From Methanobrevibacter arboriphilus JCM 13429 = DSM 1125 (lineage in GTDB: Archaea; Methanobacteriota; Methanobacteria; Methanobacteriales; Methanobacteriaceae): DNA of 64,000 bases. A program made the position numbers and the translations under genes. The stretch spans positions 1 through 64,000 of the forward strand of contig NZ_JXMW01000006.1 in the NCBI RefSeq assembly GCF_002072215.1, written 5' to 3'. The notes beneath the pieces are model-generated. The model worked only from the letters and a program-made list of their open reading frames with translations, was not told the origin of the DNA and ran no database searches. Below are positions 59,566-64,000 of this stretch, piece after piece. The number at the start of each line of letters is the position of its first letter. Position 1 is the first letter of the stretch.

Positions 59566-62379
59566 CTATTTTTTAACCCTAACTATTATAACAGAAGTTA
59601 TTAATATTAATAACAATACAAAAATAGGTAAACCTGACTTTTTCATACCTGCACTAACATTATTATCTGTAGAATGATTAGGAGAAGGTTTAGGTTTTGG
59701 GCCGGGATTAGGACCAGGATTAGGGCCTGGAGAATATTTTTTATAAACAAAAACAGCTTTACTATCTGAAGAAGTATTTATATTATCCCCATTAACATTA
59801 AGTACAAAAACCTTTTCACCTTTTTCTTTAAATGAACCAGTGAAAAACATATTAACACTTTCATTTACAGCTAAATCACCAATATACCAAATTTGAGTGT
59901 TAGAATCAAAGTAACCTTTAGAAACAGTGAAATTATATAATTTAAAGCTATTTGGAAAAGTAATAATGGCATTTATATTTTCACCATCACCATCACCAAT
60001 ATTAACAACTTTGAAAACACCATTAAGAGTTTCATTAACCCAATAATGATTTTTATTCAAAATAATAGTTGATAAAACCTTAGTCTTACTAATTAACAAA
60101 TATCCATTTTTAATAGTGATATTTTGATCATTATGACCTGAATAATCACCATTAACAAGTAAAATACCTTTAGTTTGATTAATCAAATAATTAATTGAAG
60201 CATATCCTTCATCAGCTGTTGAGTTTCCAATAAATACATTATTAACATAGAATGATATATTTTGACCAGTGATAGGATTACCCATATCATCGGTTAAATA
60301 TGCAAATAAAGTAAAACTTTTTTTATAAACAGGAATAGTAGTATTATTCAAATATGATAAAACAACATTTAAAGAACCATTATTATAAATAACATTTCCA
60401 CCTAAAAGTGCAAAATTACCTATTACAAAATTACCTGTCATGAAATTATTATTTACAAATAAAAATTTATTGTTAAAAATACCTCCAGCACTTTTACTTG
60501 CTGTATTATTTGTAAAGTTAGAATTAGAAATATTTAAAGAACCAGAATTAAAAACAGCCCCTCCAAAGTCTGCAGTATTATTTATAAAGCTAGAATTAAT
60601 AACTCGGTTAAGGTCTATATTATCTAATTCAGCAATCTTAGCAAGTTCCATATAAATCTCATTATTAAAAATAGCTCCTCCATAACTCCCATTATTACTA
60701 ACAAAAGAAGAATTAATTATATTATAAAAATTAGTATTGGAAATATAAATTGCACCAGCATAAAATCCACTATTATTTATAAAAGAAGAATTAATTACAC
60801 TACCATTCATATTAGAATTACTATATATTGCTCCTCCTTTACTAGCACTATTGTTTGTAAATATAGTATCATTAACTATATTACTAAAACCATTTTGATA
60901 TAATGCTCCAGCTCTATAATCTGCATGATTATTTTTAAAATTACAGTTTGTAATATTATTATAATCTCCATTAATGTAAATAGCACCACCATCATCAGAA
61001 ACATTATTTCCAATGAATTCAGAATTGCTTATAGTATGATTATTTCCAGATTGATAAATAACACCTCCCTGTAAAGAAGCATTATTGCTTATAAACTTAC
61101 AATTATCAATATTTTGATAATCAGAGTAAGTATAAATAGCACCACCAGAACCAGTAGCAGAATTATTAGTAAAAGTAGAATTAATTATATTCTGATTATT
61201 TCCAAAATTATAAATAGCACCACCAGAACCAGTAGCAGAATTATTAGTAAAAGTAGAATTTATAATAATCTGATTAAAATCTTCATTATAGATAGCACCA
61301 CCATCAGAAGCATTATTACTTATAAAAGTTGAATTAGATATCCTATTGGCAGTTGAGCTTAATGAATAAAGAACACCACCCAAAGAAGCATTATTACCTA
61401 TAAAATTAGAATTTAAAACATTGAACCCCGTAGACTGATTATTATAAATAGCACCACCAGAAACAAATGCAGTATTATTAATAAAATTAGAATTAGAGAT
61501 ATTTATATAATCTATATTACAATTAGCTATTGCACCACCAGAAAAGCCTGTATTATTTATAAAAGTGCCATTGTAGATATTAAGATTAACATTATTTTCA
61601 TTATATATTGCTCCTCCAAGAGAAGAGGCAGTATTATTTATAAAAGTACAATTAATAACATTTTTTGTACCATCATAATTATAAATAGCACCACCATTTA
61701 AAGCACTATTGTTTATAAAATTACAATTAGTAATATTAGTATTATTAAATTCTGAAGAAAATATAAAAAGTGCCCCACCAGACTCAGAAGCCCTATTATT
61801 TATAAAATTACAATTAGTAATACTTATACCTTTAGTAGAAGGACCAGTAGCTATTGCAGTACCATATCGCCCACTATTGTTTATAAAATCAGAATCTATA
61901 ATATTAAGTTGTGAATGATAACCCATGTTAATTAAACCAAAAAGTAATGCATTATTATGTATAAAAGTACAGTTGATCACAGTTAATTTTGAATTAAAAC
62001 AAATTAATGCAAAGAATCTAGCATTCTTAAACACTAAGTTTTTCAGTGTTAAACTTCCCAAACTATCAACAGCACCAGTATTATTTATAAATGTTACTCC
62101 TTCATCACCACCAAGATCAATAATAGCTTTATTATTGGGATCAGAACTTTGAATTGTAATATTCCTACTATTATCAAAGGAAATATTAGTATTGTTCTCT
62201 CCACTATAAATACCACCATCTAAATTTATAGTATCATTGCCTAAACTACCTTTGATACCCTCATTAGTAGTGTTATTAATATTGACTTCATTAGCAGATG
62301 TAGAACTAATCGAAACTAAAAATAAAAAACAAAATAAAGTAGCTAATAAAATAAAGCTTATTTTTTTATTTTTAAACAT
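59566..62379 (-). CDS. Adhesin-like protein with long PMP-type beta-helix, Pro-rich stalk and C-terminal anchor
   Basis: 937 residues. The ATG at 62379 has GGGGGC five bases above it. Signal peptide 1-29 (SISSTSAN). Residues ~35-665 are ~25 beta-helix repeats of the GGAIYN / NSTFTNNSA type, a very regular array. Then an Ig-like module (~670-740) shared with the convergent gene, a DUF11-like module (~755-860, with LNKNHYWVNETLNGVF), a GPNPGPNPGPKPKPSP stalk, and MKKSGLP, a membrane helix and RVKK. The matching anchors suggest that both proteins are fixed the same way to the wall or membrane. Function as adhesin is inferred from architecture. Confidence 0.88.
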   Translation of the reverse strand: MFKNKKISFILLATLFCFLFLVSISSTSANEVNINNTTNEGIKGSLGNDTINLDGGIYSGENNTNISFDNSRNITIQSSDPNNKAIIDLGGDEGVTFINNTGAVDSLGSLTLKNLVFKNARFFALICFNSKLTVINCTFIHNNALLFGLINMGYHSQLNIIDSDFINNSGRYGTAIATGPSTKGISITNCNFINNRASESGGALFIFSSEFNNTNITNCNFINNSALNGGAIYNYDGTKNVINCTFINNTASSLGGAIYNENNVNLNIYNGTFINNTGFSGGAIANCNIDYINISNSNFINNTAFVSGGAIYNNQSTGFNVLNSNFIGNNASLGGVLYSLSSTANRISNSTFISNNASDGGAIYNEDFNQIIINSTFTNNSATGSGGAIYNFGNNQNIINSTFTNNSATGSGGAIYTYSDYQNIDNCKFISNNASLQGGVIYQSGNNHTISNSEFIGNNVSDDGGAIYINGDYNNITNCNFKNNHADYRAGALYQNGFSNIVNDTIFTNNSASKGGAIYSNSNMNGSVINSSFINNSGFYAGAIYISNTNFYNIINSSFVSNNGSYGGAIFNNEIYMELAKIAELDNIDLNRVINSSFINNTADFGGAVFNSGSLNISNSNFTNNTASKSAGGIFNNKFLFVNNNFMTGNFVIGNFALLGGNVIYNNGSLNVVLSYLNNTTIPVYKKSFTLFAYLTDDMGNPITGQNISFYVNNVFIGNSTADEGYASINYLINQTKGILLVNGDYSGHNDQNITIKNGYLLISKTKVLSTIILNKNHYWVNETLNGVFKVVNIGDGDGENINAIITFPNSFKLYNFTVSKGYFDSNTQIWYIGDLAVNESVNMFFTGSFKEKGEKVFVLNVNGDNINTSSDSKAVFVYKKYSPGPNPGPNPGPKPKPSPNHSTDNNVSAGMKKSGLPIFVLLLILITSVIIVRVKK
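61131..61260 (-). repeat. 52-bp exact direct repeat within the adhesin (78-bp period)
   Basis: TATAAATAGCACCACCAGAA and the following bases, 52 in all, are identical at 61131-61182 and 61209-61260. They encode neighbouring 26-residue beta-helix rungs (STFTNNSATGSGGAIY). It is a recent duplication or a gene-conversion tract. Confidence 0.9.
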
Positions 62380-62853
62380 AATTGCCCCCTATTCAATTAT
62401 AATATTAAAATAGCTACAAAAAAGATAAAATCACAATATATTAAAAAATAAAATATATTGAAAAGAATAACTAAATAATGAAATATATATTTATTTTCTA
62501 AGCATGTAAATTTTAAATCTTTTTATTATAATGGTAGCTATATAATTATTAATATTAGAAAAAATAGTATATAAAATTTTTTAAAAATTGTTCATTTTTG
62601 TATATATACTAATTGAACAAAAATAATTGTGAGTCGACCTCAAAAGGAATTAAAAAAGAATTAAAAAATAAAATATGAAAAACTATAACTAGATAAAATA
62701 ATTAAAACAATAAATTCTCTTCTCAATTAATAAAACTTCATATTATTAAATATTAATTATAGTTCAAATATCAATCAAAAGATTAATTATATTACTTTGT
62801 ATGAACATATTAAATATTAATTAATATATAATGTTTAATTAATATATAAGGTG
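62380..62853. other. Divergent gap between adhesin and FAD oxidoreductase
   Basis: 474 bp. It contains the TATA box flanked by inverted repeats at 62588-62620, and a 15-bp direct repeat TTAATTAATATATAA at 62817 and 62835 just above the oxidoreductase ribosome binding site (AAGGTG, 62848-62853). No gene. Confidence 0.6.
62588..62620. promoter_or_regulatory. TATA-like box framed by TTGTTCA/TGAACAA inverted repeat
   Basis: TTGTTCA (62588-62594) and its exact complement TGAACAA (62614-62620) flank TTTTTGTATATATACTAA. The layout fits an operator pair around a promoter serving the adhesin (about 210 bp below) or the oxidoreductase (about 240 bp above). Confidence 0.4.
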
Positions 62854-64000
62854 TTGATTTTTATTAGAGAAAAACACTTACCATTTTGGTTAGATAAAGA
62901 AGAACCATTAGAATTTCCTACTGTTAAAGATAAAACAAAAGTGGATGTAGCTATTGTTGGAGGAGGAATAGTAGGAATTACAACAGGATTAATGCTTAAA
63001 AAACAAGGTTTTAAAGTAGGTATAATTGAATCAAAAAAGATAGCTTCTGATGTAACGGGATCTACAACAGCTAAAATAACAATATCATCAAATTTAGTCT
63101 ATGATGAGATATTATCTGATTTTGGTTTGGAAACTGCTTTAAAATTCAGAGATGCAAACATATTAGCTTTTGATAAAATATCTGAATTAATTAATGAATA
63201 TAAAATCGATTGTGATTATGAAAAGATTCCATTATATATTTATTCAACAGATAAGAATAATTATAAAGATATTGAAAAAGAATATAAAGCATTGCAAAAA
63301 TTAGATATAGATGCTGATTTAACTGATGATTTTCAAATGCCTTTTAATGAAGAATCGTTCAAGGAAAACAATACGAAAAATAAGGACAGTGCGAATGATA
63401 TTGTTATAAATAAAGCTATAAGATATAATAATCAAGCTATATTTCATCCTAAAAAGTATAGTAATGCATTAGTAAAGCTAATACCTGGAGAAGGATCTCA
63501 TGTATTTGAAAATACTAAAGTAATAGATATTAAAGAAGATGAAATAAATAGAATAATAACTGAAAAAGGAGATATTTTTGCTGATTCTATTATTATAGCT
63601 ACAAATTCACCGATATATGACCCAGATTCAAGTTTATCATATATGTCCCCAATCAAATCATATATGTTGGGAGTATATGTAAAAGAAAAAATACCTGATG
63701 CTATGTTTGTTGATATAAATCCTTTCCATACCTATAGAAAGACTCCAACTGAAAAAGGAGATTTATTAATCATTGCAGGAGAACATCATCATACAGGTAA
63801 AAGTAAAAACACTAGTGCAAATTTCAAAAAATTAATAGAATATACAAAGAAAAAGTTCAATGTTAATTCAATTGAATATTTCTGGTCTAATCAAGATAAT
63901 AAAACTATTGATATGTTGCCAGTTATTGGAGAAACTTCTCAAAAGGGAATTTATATAGCTACTGGATTTGGTAGCTGGGGAATGGTAAAAGCAACGTTAG
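62854..64000 (+). CDS. FAD-dependent oxidoreductase (DAO family), C-terminus outside the window
   Basis: At least 382 codons, open to the right edge. The FAD-binding motif VDVAIVGGGIVGITTGLML (~29-47) and the conserved GSTTAKIT and HPKKYSNAL regions place it with glycine-oxidase/gamma-glutamylputrescine-oxidase-like DAO proteins; the last visible part, TGFGSWGMVKAT, is the usual GxGxxG-like C-terminal FAD contact. No ATG occurs before the FAD motif. TTG 62854 is only 2 bases after AAGG; ATT at 62857 (5 bases) or 62863 (11 bases) are alternatives, the last giving the family-like start REKHLPFWLD. An Asn/Lys-rich insert lies at ~166-182. Many relatives continue into a Rieske domain, which could lie outside. 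Confidence 0.85.
   Translation, partial: MIFIREKHLPFWLDKEEPLEFPTVKDKTKVDVAIVGGGIVGITTGLMLKKQGFKVGIIESKKIASDVTGSTTAKITISSNLVYDEILSDFGLETALKFRDANILAFDKISELINEYKIDCDYEKIPLYIYSTDKNNYKDIEKEYKALQKLDIDADLTDDFQMPFNEESFKENNTKNKDSANDIVINKAIRYNNQAIFHPKKYSNALVKLIPGEGSHVFENTKVIDIKEDEINRIITEKGDIFADSIIIATNSPIYDPDSSLSYMSPIKSYMLGVYVKEKIPDAMFVDINPFHTYRKTPTEKGDLLIIAGEHHHTGKSKNTSANFKKLIEYTKKKFNVNSIEYFWSNQDNKTIDMLPVIGETSQKGIYIATGFGSWGMVKATL

Overview
The window looks like chromosome of an AT-rich methanogenic archaeon of the order Methanobacteriales, most like Methanobrevibacter. The signs are: methenyl-H4MPT cyclohydrolase (mch), beta-RFAP synthase for methanopterin, a split family-B DNA polymerase whose small subunit (polB2) is a separate gene, archaeal-type PheT and S8e, many beta-helix 'adhesin-like' surface proteins, oxygen-defence proteins, and AGGTGA/GGAGG ribosome binding sites in front of most genes. 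No rRNA, tRNA or CRISPR array was seen.

Layout. 1-2.4 kb: a huge adhesin-like gene on the minus strand that runs off the left edge and carries a 27-residue tandem repeat block; upstream are a C10 tract and a 151-bp MITE-like element. 3-8.7 kb: a methanol:coenzyme M methyltransferase cluster (mtaB-mtaC, ramA-type activator, mtaA), all minus. 8.9-14.5 kb: an MBL-fold hydrolase, a DUF2121-like protein, desulfoferrodoxin, rubrerythrin, an unlisted 54-residue basic protein and a 124-residue orphan. 14.8-26.9 kb: three adhesin-like genes, the first divergent from the other two; the outer pair share the order beta-helix / Ig-like / PQQ-like propeller / PKD / chitobiase-C-like. 27.4-30.5 kb: a small lipoprotein and a multidomain DHH-family (RecJ-like) protein.

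30.7-39.2 kb is the most unusual part. It is one minus-strand run of a frameshifted YbjQ relic, a STAS protein (RsbV/SpoIIAA type), two GH3-family adenylating enzymes, a MATE exporter fused to an RsbW-type ATPase domain, a free RsbW-type ATPase and a membrane-bound SpoIIE/RsbU-type phosphatase. These are the parts of a bacterial partner switch, without any sigma factor, placed around a putative conjugation-and-export pathway.

39.7-56.2 kb is mostly housekeeping: nth, aroA, valS, a His-rich membrane protein, pheT, yjbQ, mch, rps8e, polB2 with its HAD neighbour, gdhA and beta-RFAP synthase. 56.3-64 kb: a ZIP metal transporter, two convergent adhesin-like genes with matching C-terminal anchors and a terminator hairpin between them, and the 5' part of a FAD-dependent oxidoreductase that runs off the right edge.

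Together the genes describe a gut- or sediment-type hydrogenotroph that can probably also reduce methanol with H2, tolerates some oxygen, and displays a large, repeat-built and possibly variable surface. Several genes (nth, the adhesin at 57.7 kb, the last oxidoreductase) have no ATG/GTG/TTG at normal distance from a good ribosome binding site but do have an in-frame ATT. Several enzymes carry Asn/Asp/Ser-rich low-complexity inserts.
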